Assembly: GCF_018310535.1 (NCBI RefSeq)
Contig: NZ_CP074102.1
Span: 5,828,001-5,892,000 of the forward strand
Direction of reading: 5' to 3'
Source: Streptomyces mirabilis
GTDB taxonomy: Bacteria > Actinomycetota > Actinomycetes > Streptomycetales > Streptomycetaceae
Length of the DNA: 64,000 bases
The notes beneath the pieces were generated by a model. That model was not told where the DNA came from and did no database searches. It saw only the letters and a list, made by a program, of their open reading frames with translations. Positions 1 through 9,956 of this stretch are shown one piece after another (position 1 is the stretch's first letter; every line of letters begins with the position of its first letter). The position numbers were made by a program, and so were the translations under genes.

Positions 1-3000
1 GTCGTCCTGCTCCGCGTCGTGCACGCTCTCCGGGTCGAGGAGGGCGCAGACGACCGTGAGCAGCTGATCGACGTCCACCGGCTTGGGTACGTAGTCGTTG
101 GCACCGCGCGCGATGGACTTCTCGCGGTCTCCCGGCATCGCCTTCGCGGTGAGGGCGACGATCGGCAGGCCCGTCCAGCGGGGGGTGCGGCGGATGGCGG
201 AGATCGTCTCGTAGCCGTCCATCTCCGGCATCATGATGTCCATCAGGACGAGTTGCACGTCGGGGTTGCGCTCCAGGGTCTCGATGCCCTCGCGGCCGTT
301 CTCCGCGTACAGGACGGGCATGCCTACGCGGCCCAGGACATGAGTGAGCGCGAAGACGTTGCGGATGTCGTCGTCCACGATCAGCACCCGCCGCCCCGGC
401 AGGACCTGACCCGCCCGGCCGGCCTTCCACGCCTCCAGCTTGGTCGGGGTGGGCCAGGAGTCGTCGGTGTCGTGGGAGGTGTACGGCTCGGTGGACAGCT
501 GCTCGGGCACGAGCGGCCGGTCGTCCTCCGAGGCGGGGCCGGTCGCCGTGTGGCCGGGGCTGATGACAGGGACGTACAGCGTGAAGGTGGAGCCCTTGCC
601 GGGGGCGCTCTCCGCGATGATGCGGCCGCCGAGGAGCCCCGAGATCTCCCGGCTGATGGACAGGCCGAGGCCGGTGCCGCCGTACTTGCGGTTGGTGGTG
701 CCGTCGGCCTGCTGGAACGCCTCGAAGATCACCGGGAGTTTCTCCGCGGCGATTCCGATGCCGGTGTCGGAGACGGCGAAGGCGATCACGTCGTCGCTGT
801 TCTCCCGGGTGAAGGCGTGCTCAGGGTCCTTGAGGCGGTTGACGCGCAGTTCGACCCGGCCGGTCGCGGTGAACTTGATCGCGTTGGAGAGCAGGTTGCG
901 CAGGATCTGCTGAAGCCGCTGCTCGTCCGAGTACATCTCCCGCGGTACGTCCTCCCCGACCGTCACCTCGAAGGCGAGACCCCGGTCGAGGGTGAGCGGG
1001 CGGAACGTGGCGTGGACGTAGTCGAGGAGTTTGATCAGGGGGAGCTTCTTCGGGCGTACGTCCATACGGCCCGCCTCGATCTTCGACAGGTCGAGGATGT
1101 CGTTGATGAGCTGGAGGAGGTCCGATCCCGAGCGGTGGATGGTCGTCGCGAACTGCACCTCCTGGTCCGAGAGATGGCCGTCCGGGTTGTCCGACAGCAG
1201 CCGGGCCAGGATCAGCAGCGAGTTCAGCGGGGTGCGCAGCTCGTGCGACATGTTCGCCAGGAACTCCGACTTGTACTGCGAGCTCGTCGCCAGGAGCGCC
1301 GCCTTTTCCTCCAGTTCGGCGTTCGAGCGTTGCAGCTCCGCCTGCTGCGACTGGAGTTCGTCCGAGCGGTCCTGGAGCTGGATGGCGAGACGCTGGGACT
1401 CGCCGAGCAGGGACTCCGTACGGGAGTTGGCGATGATCGTGTTGATGGCCACGCCGATGGTGTTCACGAACTGGTCGAAGAAGGCCAGATGGACGTCGGA
1501 GAAGCGGGAGAAGGAGGCGAGCTCGATCACGCCGAGGAGTTTGTCCTCGAAGAGGATCGGGATGATGACGACGCTGGCGGGGGCGGCTTCCCCCAGGCCA
1601 CTGTTGATCTTGATGTAGTCCGGCGGGGCCTCCTCGACGAGGATCCGCTTCTTCTCGCGGGCCGCCTGCCGGACCAGGCCGTGCACCGGCATGCCGCCCG
1701 TGTCGACCGTGGCGCCCTGCGCCGAGCCGTATCCGGCGATGAAGGCGAGTCCCTTGGCGGGGACGGCGGTGTGGAGGGAGGTCCCGTCCTCCTCCGGGTC
1801 GGCCAGGAAGAAGGCGCCGTACTGCGCGTTCACCAGCGGGGTCAGCTCGCGCAGGATCAGGTCGGCGACCTCCATCAGGTCGCGGTGTCCCTGCATCAGC
1901 GCGGCGAGGCGGGCGAGGTTCGACTCCAGCCAGTCCTTCGCGCGGGTCGTCTCGCGGAGGTTGGCCACCATCAGGTTGATGTTGTCCTTCAGCTCGGCGA
2001 CCTCGCCCTGCGTCTCCACGGTGATCGAGCGGGACATGTCGCCCTGGGCCACCGCGGAGGCCACCTCGGCGATCGCGCGGACCTGGGTGGTGAGGTTGGA
2101 GGCGAGTTCGTTGACGTTGGTCGTGAGGCGCTTCCAGGTGCCGTACACGCCCTCGACCCGTGCCTGACCGCCGAGTTGGCCCTCCGAACCCACCTCGCGG
2201 GCCACCCGGGTGACCTCGGAGGAGAAGGAGGAGAGCGTGTCGACCATCGTGTTGATGGTCGTCTTCAGTTCGAGGATCTCGCCGCGGGCGTCCACGTCGA
2301 TCTTCTTCGAGAGGTCTCCCTGCGCCACGGCGGTGGCGACCTGCGCGATGTTCCGCACCTGCGAAGTCAGGTTGTCGGCCATGTAGTTGACGTTGTCGGT
2401 CAGATCCCGCCAGACGCCGGAGACGCCGAGAACCTGGGCTCGTCCGCCGAGCCGCCCGTCGGTGCCGACCTCGCGGGCCACCCGGGTCACCTCGTCGGCG
2501 AAGGCCCGCAGCTGTTCCACCATCGTGTTGACGGTGTCCTTCAGCTCCAGGATCTCGCCGCGGGCGTCGACCGTGATCTTCTTCGACAGGTCGCCGTTCG
2601 CGACGGCCGTCGTCACCTGGGCGATGTTGCGGACCTGGGAGGTCAGGTTCAGGGCCATGAAGTTGACGTTGTCGGTGAGGTCTTTCCAGACGCCGGAGAC
2701 GCCTCTGACCTGGGCCTGGCCGCCGAGGTTTCCTTCGGTGCCGACCTCGCGGGCGACGCGGGTGACCTCGTCGGCGAAGGCGGAGAGCTGGTCGACCATG
2801 GTGTTGATGGTCGACTTGAGTTCGAGGATCTCGCCCTTCGCCTCGACCGTGATCTTCTTGCCGAGATCGCCCTGCGCTACGGCCGTGGAGACGAGGGCGA
2901 TGTTGCGGACCTGCGAGGTCAGGTTGTCCGCCATGAAGTTGACGTTGTCGGTGAGGTCCTTCCAGACGCCGGAGACGCCGCGGACCTGGGCCCGCCCGCC

Positions 3001-4107
3001 GAGGTTGCCCTCGGTGCCGACCTCGCGGGCGACGCGGGTGACCTCGTCGGCGAAGGCGGAGAGCTGGTCGACCATGGTGTTGATGGTCGACTTGAGTTCG
3101 AGGATCTCGCCCTTCGCGTCCACCGTGATCTTCTGGCTGAGGTCGCCGTTGGCGACGGCCGTGGTGACCTGGGCGATGTTGCGGACCTGGGACGTCAGGT
3201 TCGAGGCCATGAAGTTGACGTTGTCGGTGAGGTCCTTCCAGACTCCCGAGACGCCTCTGACCTGGGCGCGGCCACCCAGTTGCCCTTCGGTGCCGACCTC
3301 GCGGGCCACGCGGGTGACCTCGTCGGCGAAGGCGGACAGCTGGTCGACCATCGTGTTCACGGTGAGCTTCAGTTCGAGCAGCTCACCGGTCGCCTCGACC
3401 GTCACCGTACGGGTCAGGTCGCCGCGTGCCACCGCCGTGGTCACCAGGGCGATGTCACGGACCTGGGCGGTCAGCCGGGACGCCATCGTGTTGACCGCTT
3501 CGGTCACATCGCGCCAACTGCCCGACAGGCCCTGCACCTTGGCGCGCCCGCCGAGACGGCCTTCGGTGCCGACCTCGCGCGCGACCCGGGTCACCTCGCC
3601 CGTGAAGAGGGACAGCTGATCGACCATCTTGTTGACGGCGCGCCCCAACCTCCGCAGATCGCCTCTGAGCTGACGGTTGCCGTCGTGCAGGTCGACCCGC
3701 TGGGTGAGGTCGCCGCCGGCCACCGCGTCCAGGACGCGCGTCGCGTTCGCGGCGGGCGCCACCAGGGCGTCGAGCAGCTGGTTCACGTCATTGACGCGGG
3801 TCGTCCAACTGCCCTGGCCCGGGCTCGCCGACAGCCGCTCGTCGAGCCGTCCGTGCCGGACCAGCTCCCGTCGTACCCGCTGCACTTCCGTGTTGAAGTG
3901 GGTGCTGCGGTCGATGATCTGGTTGAACGTCGCGGTCAGGTCGGCCACCAGGCCGTGCCCCGTCTCCGGCACCTTGGTGAAGTCACCGTCCCGCGCGGCG
4001 GTCATCGCGGCGAGCAGCGGACGCAGATCGGACGCCGGGATCCGGCCGTCGTCGAATGCCCGATTCTGTCCGTCTTCGAGCACACGCGTAGCACTGTTCT
4101 CACTCAT
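1..4107 (-). CDS. Poly-HAMP hybrid sensor histidine kinase/response regulator (3' end outside window)
   Basis: Cytoplasmic-type hybrid kinase, at least 1369 residues, running off the left edge. No signal peptide or membrane segment is visible near the ATG (MSENSATRV). In order: a weak HAMP-like unit near residues 30-60, seven clear HAMP units from about 115 to 710 with a 92-residue period (each with an AVA-x-GDL core and INTMVDQL helix), a GAF domain about 742-890, a coiled linker, HisKA with [10 protein letters not shown] (phospho-acceptor H955), HATPase_c about 1065-1180 ([16 protein letters not shown]) and a receiver domain whose acceptor is D1290 ([12 protein letters not shown]) with the KPVD lysine close to the window edge. 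This resembles the fungal group III/Nik1 layout. Divergent from the PP2C gene, 103 bp away; a functional link to it is inference. Few residues probably lie beyond the edge. Confidence 0.93.
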   Translation of the reverse strand, partial: MSENSATRVLEDGQNRAFDDGRIPASDLRPLLAAMTAARDGDFTKVPETGHGLVADLTATFNQIIDRSTHFNTEVQRVRRELVRHGRLDERLSASPGQGSWTTRVNDVNQLLDALVAPAANATRVLDAVAGGDLTQRVDLHDGNRQLRGDLRRLGRAVNKMVDQLSLFTGEVTRVAREVGTEGRLGGRAKVQGLSGSWRDVTEAVNTMASRLTAQVRDIALVTTAVARGDLTRTVTVEATGELLELKLTVNTMVDQLSAFADEVTRVAREVGTEGQLGGRAQVRGVSGVWKDLTDNVNFMASNLTSQVRNIAQVTTAVANGDLSQKITVDAKGEILELKSTINTMVDQLSAFADEVTRVAREVGTEGNLGGRAQVRGVSGVWKDLTDNVNFMADNLTSQVRNIALVSTAVAQGDLGKKITVEAKGEILELKSTINTMVDQLSAFADEVTRVAREVGTEGNLGGQAQVRGVSGVWKDLTDNVNFMALNLTSQVRNIAQVTTAVANGDLSKKITVDARGEILELKDTVNTMVEQLRAFADEVTRVAREVGTDGRLGGRAQVLGVSGVWRDLTDNVNYMADNLTSQVRNIAQVATAVAQGDLSKKIDVDARGEILELKTTINTMVDTLSSFSSEVTRVAREVGSEGQLGGQARVEGVYGTWKRLTTNVNELASNLTTQVRAIAEVASAVAQGDMSRSITVETQGEVAELKDNINLMVANLRETTRAKDWLESNLARLAALMQGHRDLMEVADLILRELTPLVNAQYGAFFLADPEEDGTSLHTAVPAKGLAFIAGYGSAQGATVDTGGMPVHGLVRQAAREKKRILVEEAPPDYIKINSGLGEAAPASVVIIPILFEDKLLGVIELASFSRFSDVHLAFFDQFVNTIGVAINTIIANSRTESLLGESQRLAIQLQDRSDELQSQQAELQRSNAELEEKAALLATSSQYKSEFLANMSHELRTPLNSLLILARLLSDNPDGHLSDQEVQFATTIHRSGSDLLQLINDILDLSKIEAGRMDVRPKKLPLIKLLDYVHATFRPLTLDRGLAFEVTVGEDVPREMYSDEQRLQQILRNLLSNAIKFTATGRVELRVNRLKDPEHAFTRENSDDVIAFAVSDTGIGIAAEKLPVIFEAFQQADGTTNRKYGGTGLGLSISREISGLLGGRIIAESAPGKGSTFTLYVPVISPGHTATGPASEDDRPLVPEQLSTEPYTSHDTDDSWPTPTKLEAWKAGRAGQVLPGRRVLIVDDDIRNVFALTHVLGRVGMPVLYAENGREGIETLERNPDVQLVLMDIMMPEMDGYETISAIRRTPRWTGLPIVALTAKAMPGDREKSIARGANDYVPKPVDVDQLLTVVCALLDPESVHDAEQDD

Positions 4108-4210
4108 GGCGGCCCACTTCGGTAACTCGGCGCTTATGGGCGTGGCCAGTCTGTCACTCTGTCCGTGTCGCCTGAGGCGTATTCGTCCGAACTGCTCAGG
4201 GAGCCGCACA

Positions 4211-6544
4211 GTGGGGGCCATTCCGACGCAACGGGAGTCGCAACCGGACTCCACGGCGCTTGCCCCTGGTACGCCCGCGCACTACCGCGCGGGTCAGGAA
4301 GCCATGGCGCGCGCCGCGCTGCCGGGCACTCCGCTCGCGCCCGGCGCCGCCCGCCGCATGGTGCGCGAGACGCTCGCCGACTGGGGGGAACTCGCCCTGC
4401 CCGGCGCCGAGATCGTCCGAGAGCGCCTCGCCGAGGACGCCGTCCTGGTGGTCAGCGAACTCGTCACCAACGCCGTCGTGCACGCGGGCACCGACGTCGA
4501 GCTGCTGTGCCGGCTGGAGATCACCGACGGCGGTGCGGTGGGCGCGGTGGTCGTCGAGGTCTCCGACCACCATCCCTCGCGGGCGGTACGCGAGGAGTCG
4601 GCCGAACGGGCGTACGGCATACCGGAGTACGGGCGGGGGCTGCGGTTGGTCGCCTCCCTGTCGGAGGCGTGGGGGATCACGTATCGGACCGGGGTCAAGA
4701 CGGTGTGGGCGCGGCTGCCCGTGGACGGGGGGCTGAGCGTCGACGAGGGGCTGGGCGTCCAGGGCGGGTTGGGCGTCGAGAGCGGATTGGGCGTTGAAGG
4801 CGGGTTGGGCGTCGAGAGCGGATTGGGCGTTGAAGGCGGGTTGCGTGTTGAGAGCGGGTTGGGTGTCAAGGGTGAGTTGGGTGTTGAAGGCGGGCTGGGT
4901 GTTGAAGGTGGGCTGAGTGTCGGTGGTGGGTTGGGTGTTGAGCGTGGGTTGAGTGTGGGTGGTGGGTTCGGTGTCGACAGGGGGATGGGTGTCGGGCCGG
5001 GAATGACGGAAGCCGCGGGACTTTCCGCCGGTTCGGGGTTGGCCGACGGATTCGGACTGCCGGGCGGAATCGGGGTGCCGGGCGGGACGGGACTGGTCGG
5101 CGAGACGGGGCCGGCTGACGAGACGGGACTGGTCGGCGAGAGGGTCGCCCCCGAACCGCGGCAGAGGCCGCAACAGGACGGCGACTGGCTCAACCGCGGC
5201 GCCCTCTCCTTCCTCGCCGAGGCCTCCGACCTGCTCGCCGGGCAGCTCGACGAGGACCTCGTCGCCGCGCTCGCCGGACAGCTCCTCGTACCGCGGCTCG
5301 CCGACTGGTGTGCCGTATGGCTGGAGGACGAGGCCACCGACCGGGCGGGTGGGCTCGGGCTGGCCCTGGGACCCCGGCTCGCCCGGGTCTGGCACGGCAG
5401 TGAGAACCGGATCGAGGAGCTGCGGCGGGCCCTGGAGAAGGATCCGCCACGGTTGCCGGACTCGGTGCGGTCCCGGGCGGTGCCGGTGCCCTGGCCGGGG
5501 GAGGCGTCTGGACCGGGAGAGGCCTTGGGCACGGGGCAGGTGCCGGGGCAGACGGGTGGCACGGGCGGAGTGAGCGGGGCGGCGCTCGCGTACCGGCTGA
5601 TCGCGGGCGGCCGGCCGCTCGGCACCCTCGTCATCGGCCGGGCCGGACTGGCCGCCTTCCCCGACGAGATCACCGGGCTCGTCGAGGACCTCAGCCGGCG
5701 GATCGCCCTCGCCATCGGCGCGGCCCGCCAGTACGCGCGCCAGGCCACCATCAGCCGGGTCCTCCAGCGGGGACTGCTGCCCGGCGCGGTAGCCGAGATC
5801 CCCGGGGTGCGCAGCGCCCTCGTGTACGAGCCGCTCGACAAGGGCGGACCCAGTGGTGACTTCTACGACCTGTTCCCCGCGGGCGACGGGCGCTGGTGCT
5901 TCGTCCTCGGCGACGTCCAGGGCAAGGGGCCCGAGGCCGCCGTCGTGATCGGCCTGGCCCGGCCCTGGGTGCGACTGCTGGCCCGCGAGGGCTACCACGT
6001 CGCGGACGTGCTCGACCGCCTCAACCAGCTCCTCCTCGACGACGCGACGGAGGCGGCGGACGCGGCGGCCCGTGCGCTGGTGGCGACGGGCGGGCCGGGT
6101 CTCGGCCCCGACGAGGGTCCACAGACCCGTTTCCTCTCCATGCTGTACGGCGAGCTGGTGCCCTTCGAGGGCGGCGTACGCTGCACCCTCGCCTCCGCCG
6201 GGCACCCGCTGCCGCTGATCCTCGGCCCCGACGGCGACGTACGGGAGGTGGCCGAGCCGCAGACCCTCCTCGGTGTCTTCGAGGACGCGACCTACGTCTC
6301 CGAGACCTTCGACCTGTACCCCGGCGACACCGTCCTGTGTGTCACCGACGGAGTGACGGAGCGCCGCAGCGGGCCGCGCCAGTTCGATGACGACGAAGGG
6401 CTCGCGGAGGCCCTCGCGGGCTGTACGGGGCTGAGCGCCGAGCTCGTCGCGGAACGCATCCGGCGACTCGTGCACGAGTTCGGCAGCAAGCCGCCGGAGG
6501 ACGACCTGGCGTTGTTGGTGCTGCAGGCGGAGTGGGAGGAATAG
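4211..6544 (+). CDS. SpoIIE-type PP2C phosphatase with N-terminal anti-sigma-like ATPase and GAF domain
   Basis: A 777-residue cytoplasmic signalling protein. Residues about 32-172 form an RsbW-like HATPase_c_2 domain (SELVTNAVVHAG N-box, GRGLRLV). Residues about 175-275 are a tandem hexapeptide repeat (GLGVEG/GLGVES), followed by a Gly-rich linker to about 313. A GAF domain spans about 322-520. The C-terminal PP2C/SpoIIE domain carries GDFYD, GDVQGKG, CVTDGVTE and EDDLALL metal-site motifs. Such proteins switch anti-anti-sigma factors by dephosphorylation; the partner here is unknown. GTG 4211 is chosen because AGGGAG at 4198-4203 precedes it by 7 nt; ATG 4304 is the alternative. Divergent from the hybrid kinase. 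Confidence 0.9.
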   Translation: MGAIPTQRESQPDSTALAPGTPAHYRAGQEAMARAALPGTPLAPGAARRMVRETLADWGELALPGAEIVRERLAEDAVLVVSELVTNAVVHAGTDVELLCRLEITDGGAVGAVVVEVSDHHPSRAVREESAERAYGIPEYGRGLRLVASLSEAWGITYRTGVKTVWARLPVDGGLSVDEGLGVQGGLGVESGLGVEGGLGVESGLGVEGGLRVESGLGVKGELGVEGGLGVEGGLSVGGGLGVERGLSVGGGFGVDRGMGVGPGMTEAAGLSAGSGLADGFGLPGGIGVPGGTGLVGETGPADETGLVGERVAPEPRQRPQQDGDWLNRGALSFLAEASDLLAGQLDEDLVAALAGQLLVPRLADWCAVWLEDEATDRAGGLGLALGPRLARVWHGSENRIEELRRALEKDPPRLPDSVRSRAVPVPWPGEASGPGEALGTGQVPGQTGGTGGVSGAALAYRLIAGGRPLGTLVIGRAGLAAFPDEITGLVEDLSRRIALAIGAARQYARQATISRVLQRGLLPGAVAEIPGVRSALVYEPLDKGGPSGDFYDLFPAGDGRWCFVLGDVQGKGPEAAVVIGLARPWVRLLAREGYHVADVLDRLNQLLLDDATEAADAAARALVATGGPGLGPDEGPQTRFLSMLYGELVPFEGGVRCTLASAGHPLPLILGPDGDVREVAEPQTLLGVFEDATYVSETFDLYPGDTVLCVTDGVTERRSGPRQFDDDEGLAEALAGCTGLSAELVAERIRRLVHEFGSKPPEDDLALLVLQAEWEE
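4733..5028 (+). repeat. 18-bp coding tandem repeat (hexapeptide GLGVEG type)
   Basis: About 16 consecutive 6-residue units of the form G-L-G/S-V-x-x join the ATPase and GAF domains of the PP2C protein. Units alternate GLGVES and GLGVEG at the 5' end and diverge (GLSVGG, GFGVDR, GMGVGP) toward the 3' end, as expected for a slippage-expanded minisatellite. A looser Gly-rich stretch follows to about 5130. Confidence 0.9.
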
Positions 6545-6608
6545 AGCGAGAAACGGCAGGTGAGCGGTTGGAAAGGGGTATGCGGCCGGGTACGGGACAA
6601 TGGAAGGC

Positions 6609-7841
6609 ATGCCTTCCGCACTTCCCGACGGTGAGCCCGTCCCCGACGACGGGGCGCTGCCCGCGCACGCCCTGGCCGGAGCCGCCGAGCGCCCCCTCGG
6701 TTTCTACCTCCACGTGCCGTACTGCGCGACCCGCTGCGGCTACTGCGACTTCAACACCTACACGGCGACCGAGCTGCGGGGCACCGGAGGCGTGCTCGCC
6801 TCCCGCGACAACTACGCGGAGACGCTGATCGACGAGGTCCGGCTCGCCCGCAAGGTCCTCGGCGACGACCCGCGACCCGTCCGTACGGTGTTCGTCGGCG
6901 GCGGTACGCCCACGTTGCTGGCCGCCGACGACCTCGTACGGATGCTGGGGGCGATCCGGGACGAGTTCGGGCTCGCGGACGACGCGGAGATCACGACCGA
7001 GGCGAACCCGGAGTCGGTTGATCCGCGGTATCTGGAGACGCTCAGGACCGGAGGGTTCAACCGGATCTCCTTCGGCATGCAGAGCGCCCGGCAGCACGTC
7101 CTCAAGGTGCTCGACCGTACGCACACCCCCGGCCGGCCCGAGGCGTGTGTCGCGGAGGCGCGTGCGGCCGGGTTCGAGCATGTGAACCTCGACCTGATCT
7201 ACGGCACGCCCGGTGAGTCCGACGACGACTGGCGGGCCTCGCTCGACGCCGCGCTCGGTGCCGGGCCCGACCATGTCTCCGCGTACGCGCTGATCGTCGA
7301 GGAGGGGACGCAGCTCGCCCGCCGTATCCGGCGGGGCGAGGTGCCGATGACGGACGACGATGTGCATGCGGACCGGTATCTGATCGCCGACGAGGTGCTG
7401 TCCGGGGCGGGGTTCGACTGGTACGAGGTGTCGAACTGGGCCACTTCCGCCGCCGGGCGGTGCCTGCACAACGAGCTGTACTGGCGGGGCGCCGACTGGT
7501 GGGGGGCCGGGCCCGGGGCCCACAGTCACGTGGGCGGGGTGCGGTGGTGGAACGTGAAGCATCCCGGGGCGTATGCGGGGGCGTTGGCCGCGGGGCGGTC
7601 TCCGGGGGCGGGGCGTGAGCTGCTCTCGGAGGAGGACCGGCGGGTGGAGCGGATTCTGCTCGAGCTGCGGCTTCGGGAGGGGTGTCCGTTGTCGCTGCTG
7701 CGGGTGGAGGGGCTTGCGGCGGCGGGGCGTGCGTTGTCGGAGGGGTTGCTCGAATCCGGGCCGTATGGCGAGGGGCGGGCCGTGCTTACGTTGCGGGGGC
7801 GGTTGCTGGCGGACGCGGTGGTAAGAGACCTGGTGGACTGA
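6609..7841 (+). CDS. hemW: HemW-like radical SAM protein (coproporphyrinogen III oxidase-like)
   Basis: Member of the HemN/HemW radical SAM family, 410 residues. The cluster motif C39-x3-C43-x2-C46 sits in HVPYCATRCGYCDF; GGGTPT and the TTEANPESV and NRISFGMQS blocks are family hallmarks, and the HemW C-terminal domain (CLHNELYWRGADWWGAGPGAHS) is present. HemW proteins bind and traffic haem; they lack the extra cysteine of true HemN, and none is seen here. ATG 6600 is in frame upstream, but ATG 6609 matches the usual MPSALPDGE start and lies 7 nt after a GACAAT hexamer (6596-6601), so a leaderless message is possible. A small hairpin follows the stop directly. Confidence 0.92.
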   Translation: MPSALPDGEPVPDDGALPAHALAGAAERPLGFYLHVPYCATRCGYCDFNTYTATELRGTGGVLASRDNYAETLIDEVRLARKVLGDDPRPVRTVFVGGGTPTLLAADDLVRMLGAIRDEFGLADDAEITTEANPESVDPRYLETLRTGGFNRISFGMQSARQHVLKVLDRTHTPGRPEACVAEARAAGFEHVNLDLIYGTPGESDDDWRASLDAALGAGPDHVSAYALIVEEGTQLARRIRRGEVPMTDDDVHADRYLIADEVLSGAGFDWYEVSNWATSAAGRCLHNELYWRGADWWGAGPGAHSHVGGVRWWNVKHPGAYAGALAAGRSPGAGRELLSEEDRRVERILLELRLREGCPLSLLRVEGLAAAGRALSEGLLESGPYGEGRAVLTLRGRLLADAVVRDLVD

Positions 7842-7856
7842 GGGGGCTGCGCCCCC
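7842..7856 (+). terminator. Hairpin after hemW
   Basis: GGGGGC-tgc-GCCCCC directly after the TGA. The stem is short (6 bp) and no T-run follows, so it is a weak candidate terminator. Confidence 0.45.
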
Positions 7857-8123
7857 GGACCCCGGCGGTGTTCTTCTTCTGCGGGCGAGTGGGGGCTGGT
7901 CGCGCAGTTCCCCGCGCCCCTGGGGGATCGGGGCTGCGCCCCGGATCTCCGGCCGTGTGGAGTTCTTCGGCCGAGGGCGGGTGGGGGCTGGTCGCGCAGT
8001 TCCCCGCGCCCCTATAGACCTCGGGCCGTCCGGCGTTCCAGGGAGAGGCCGGGGGACGCACCCCACCCACCGCGGTCCACGCCCTCCAGTTCGTCCGGCG
8101 TTCGAGGACGAGGATCGGGTTTG
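7857..8123. repeat. Intergenic region with two copies of a dispersed 20-bp repeat
   Basis: Convergent spacer between hemW and the DUF3097 gene. It holds GCGCAGTTCCCCGCGCCCCT at 7902-7921 and 7994-8013, each preceded by GTGGGGGCTGGTC, and near 8089-8110 a GTCCGGCGTTCGAGGACGAG tract. Both motifs recur at 48.4-48.7 kb. No coding sequence is supported. Confidence 0.85.
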
Positions 8124-8933
8124 TCAGTGGGGGGCTGTGACGAAGTCGATGAGTTCTTCCACTCGGCCCAGGAGCTCCGGCTGCAGGTCCTTGTAGGAGT
8201 GGACGCGGGACAGGATGTGCTGCCAGGCGGCGCCGGTGTTCTCGGGCCAGCCGAGGGCGCGGCAGACGCCGGTCTTCCAGTCCTGGCCGTGGGGGACCCG
8301 GGGCCAGGACGGGATGCCTACGGAGGACGGCTTCACGGCTTCCCAGATGTCGATGTAGGGATGGCCGAGGACCAAGGCGTGCTCGCTCGTGACCGACGCC
8401 GCGATACGCGACTCCTTGCTGCCGGGCACCAGGTGGTCGACGAGGACGCCGAGGCGGGCGTCCGGCCCGGGCGAGAAGTCCGCCACGATCGCGGGCAGGT
8501 CGTCGACGCCCTCCAGGTACTCGACCACGACGCCCTCGATGCGCAGATCGTCGCCCCAGACCCGTTCGACCAGCTCGGCGTCGTGGCGGCCCTCCACGTA
8601 GATCCGGCCGGCACGGGCGACCCGGGCCCGCGCGCCGGGGACGGCCACCGAACCGGAGGCCGTGCGGGTGGGACGGACGGCGGTGCTGGAGGGAGAGGGG
8701 CGGGTGAGAGTGACTACCCGGCCCTCCAGGAGGAAGCCGCGCGGTTCCAGCGGGAACACGCGGTGCTTGCCGAAGCGGTCCTCCAGCGTCACCGTGCCCG
8801 CCTCGCAGCGGATCACCGCACCGCAGAAGCCGGTAGCCGGCTCCTCGACCACCAGGCCCGGCTCCGCCGGAACCTCCGGCACGGGCTTGGGCTTCTTCCA
8901 CGGCGGAGTCAGGTCCGGAGAGTACTGGCGCAT
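8124..8933 (-). CDS. DUF3097 family protein (possible Toprim-like fold)
   Basis: A 269-residue protein starting MRQYSPDLTPPWKKPK, recognised as the actinobacterial DUF3097 family. N-terminal residues to about 100 look like a small beta-barrel with basic character. The central block has VEGRHDAELVERVWGDD followed by LGVLVDHLVPGSKE. A conserved Glu after a strand, then an acidic residue plus His, resembles Toprim nuclease/primase motifs; this is inference from motif shape. The function is not established. ATG 8933 is taken because the upstream extension has no family-like sequence. It is followed by the MBL-fold gene upstream on the same strand. Confidence 0.85.
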   Translation of the reverse strand: MRQYSPDLTPPWKKPKPVPEVPAEPGLVVEEPATGFCGAVIRCEAGTVTLEDRFGKHRVFPLEPRGFLLEGRVVTLTRPSPSSTAVRPTRTASGSVAVPGARARVARAGRIYVEGRHDAELVERVWGDDLRIEGVVVEYLEGVDDLPAIVADFSPGPDARLGVLVDHLVPGSKESRIAASVTSEHALVLGHPYIDIWEAVKPSSVGIPSWPRVPHGQDWKTGVCRALGWPENTGAAWQHILSRVHSYKDLQPELLGRVEELIDFVTAPH

Positions 8934-8964
8934 TCGGATGACGATAGGAGAAGCCCGGCGGCGC

Positions 8965-9795
8965 TCACCGCGACACGCCGAAATCCGACGCGTCGAAACC
9001 GGGCGTGGCGAAACCGGGCGTGGCGAAACCCGGCGTGGCGAGACCGGGCGTGGCGAGACCGGCCGTGGCGGAACCCGGCACGCCGAAACGCGCGGCCAAC
9101 GCGTCCCGCTGGGACCGCACGAACCCGGCGTCCACGACCGCCCCGTGACCGGGCACGTACAGCGCGTCCTCCCCGCCGAGGTCGAGCAACCGGTCAAGGG
9201 CCCCGGGCCAGCGCGACGGTACGGCGTCGGGGCCCGCCTGGGGCTCGCCGGACTCCTCGACCAGGTCGCCGCAGAACACCACCGTCGGCTCGCCCGGCAC
9301 CACGACCACGAGGTCGTGGGCGGTGTGGCCCTCGCCCGTCCGCACCAGCAGGACCTCGACGCCGCCGGTCAGCTCGAGATGCCAGGTGCCCCACACGTAG
9401 TGCCGGGGACGCACCAGGGTGTCCGCCGCGTCCTCCGCCGCCCGCGCATCCAGCCCGCCCCGCACAGCGTCCGCGTACAGCTCCTCGCGCCCGTGCTCGT
9501 ACACCTCGGCCGAGCCGCCCGCGACGAGGACCTCCGCGCCCGCGAACGCCGCGGCGCCGAGGACATGGTCGAAGTGGGGGTGGGTGAGCGCGAGGAAGGT
9601 CACACGGCGGCCGGCGAGCGCCTGCGCCTCCCCGCGCAACCGTGCGCCCTCCGCGAGGCTCGACCCCGCGTCGACGATCAGCGCCCCGCCCTCGCCCACG
9701 ACCAGCCCGACCGTGCAGTCCCAGACCGGAAGCCGCCGCCGCCCCACCCGCGGTGTCAGCTGCTCCCACCCTGCCTCTTCCCAAGTCACCTTCAT
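8965..9795 (-). CDS. MBL-fold metallo-hydrolase with repetitive C-terminus
   Basis: A 276-residue cytosolic metallo-beta-lactamase-fold hydrolase. THPHFDH (about residue 72) is the metal motif, followed by GEGHTAHDLVV and FCGDLV (third-ligand Asp) and YVPGHG (final His). The substrate cannot be told. The C-terminal 30 residues are low-complexity, built from ATPGF units encoded by a 15-bp tandem repeat. ATG 9795 opens MKVTWEEAGW. The stop lies 31 bp upstream of the DUF3097 start, so the two genes are probably co-transcribed. Confidence 0.88.
   Translation of the reverse strand: MKVTWEEAGWEQLTPRVGRRRLPVWDCTVGLVVGEGGALIVDAGSSLAEGARLRGEAQALAGRRVTFLALTHPHFDHVLGAAAFAGAEVLVAGGSAEVYEHGREELYADAVRGGLDARAAEDAADTLVRPRHYVWGTWHLELTGGVEVLLVRTGEGHTAHDLVVVVPGEPTVVFCGDLVEESGEPQAGPDAVPSRWPGALDRLLDLGGEDALYVPGHGAVVDAGFVRSQRDALAARFGVPGSATAGLATPGLATPGFATPGFATPGFDASDFGVSR
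8991..9080 (-). repeat. 15-bp tandem repeat, six units, coding ATPGF
   Basis: Six consecutive 15-bp units (plus-strand form TGGCGAAACCGGGCG with 1-3 changes) in the 3' end of the MBL-fold gene. Unit length is a multiple of three, so copy changes keep the frame. Confidence 0.9.
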
Positions 9796-9821
9796 ACGCC
9801 GACGCTAGCGGTGAGGGCGTG

Positions 9822-9863
9822 GACGGTACGACATCGCGGGCAGGGACGGTGTGACATCACGGG
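9822..9863. repeat. Direct repeat upstream of hrcA
   Basis: Two copies of GACGGTNNGACATCNCGGG at 9822-9840 and 9845-9863 (23-bp period, about two helical turns) between the MBL gene and the hrcA promoter. The function is unknown. Confidence 0.6.
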
Positions 9864-9912
9864 ACACGTCGGTGTACGTCCGTGCACCTTGCACAAGATC
9901 GCGGGGCCGCCC

Positions 9913-9943
9913 TTGCCGGGGCCGTACCCACCGGCCGTACACT
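9913..9943 (+). promoter_or_regulatory. Candidate vegetative promoter of hrcA-dnaJ2
   Basis: TTGCCG (9913-9918) and TACACT (9938-9943) with a 19-nt spacer, just upstream of the CIRCE element. The spacer is slightly long, so the exact -35 is uncertain. Confidence 0.6.
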
Positions 9944-9956
9944 GGGCCGGGGAATG

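Noticed and set aside
19..4125. Long plus-strand open frame opposite the hybrid kinase
   Set aside because: Its translation is Val/Asp/Arg-rich with HAMP periodicity mirrored from the minus strand and no family match; the minus strand encodes a complete domain series.
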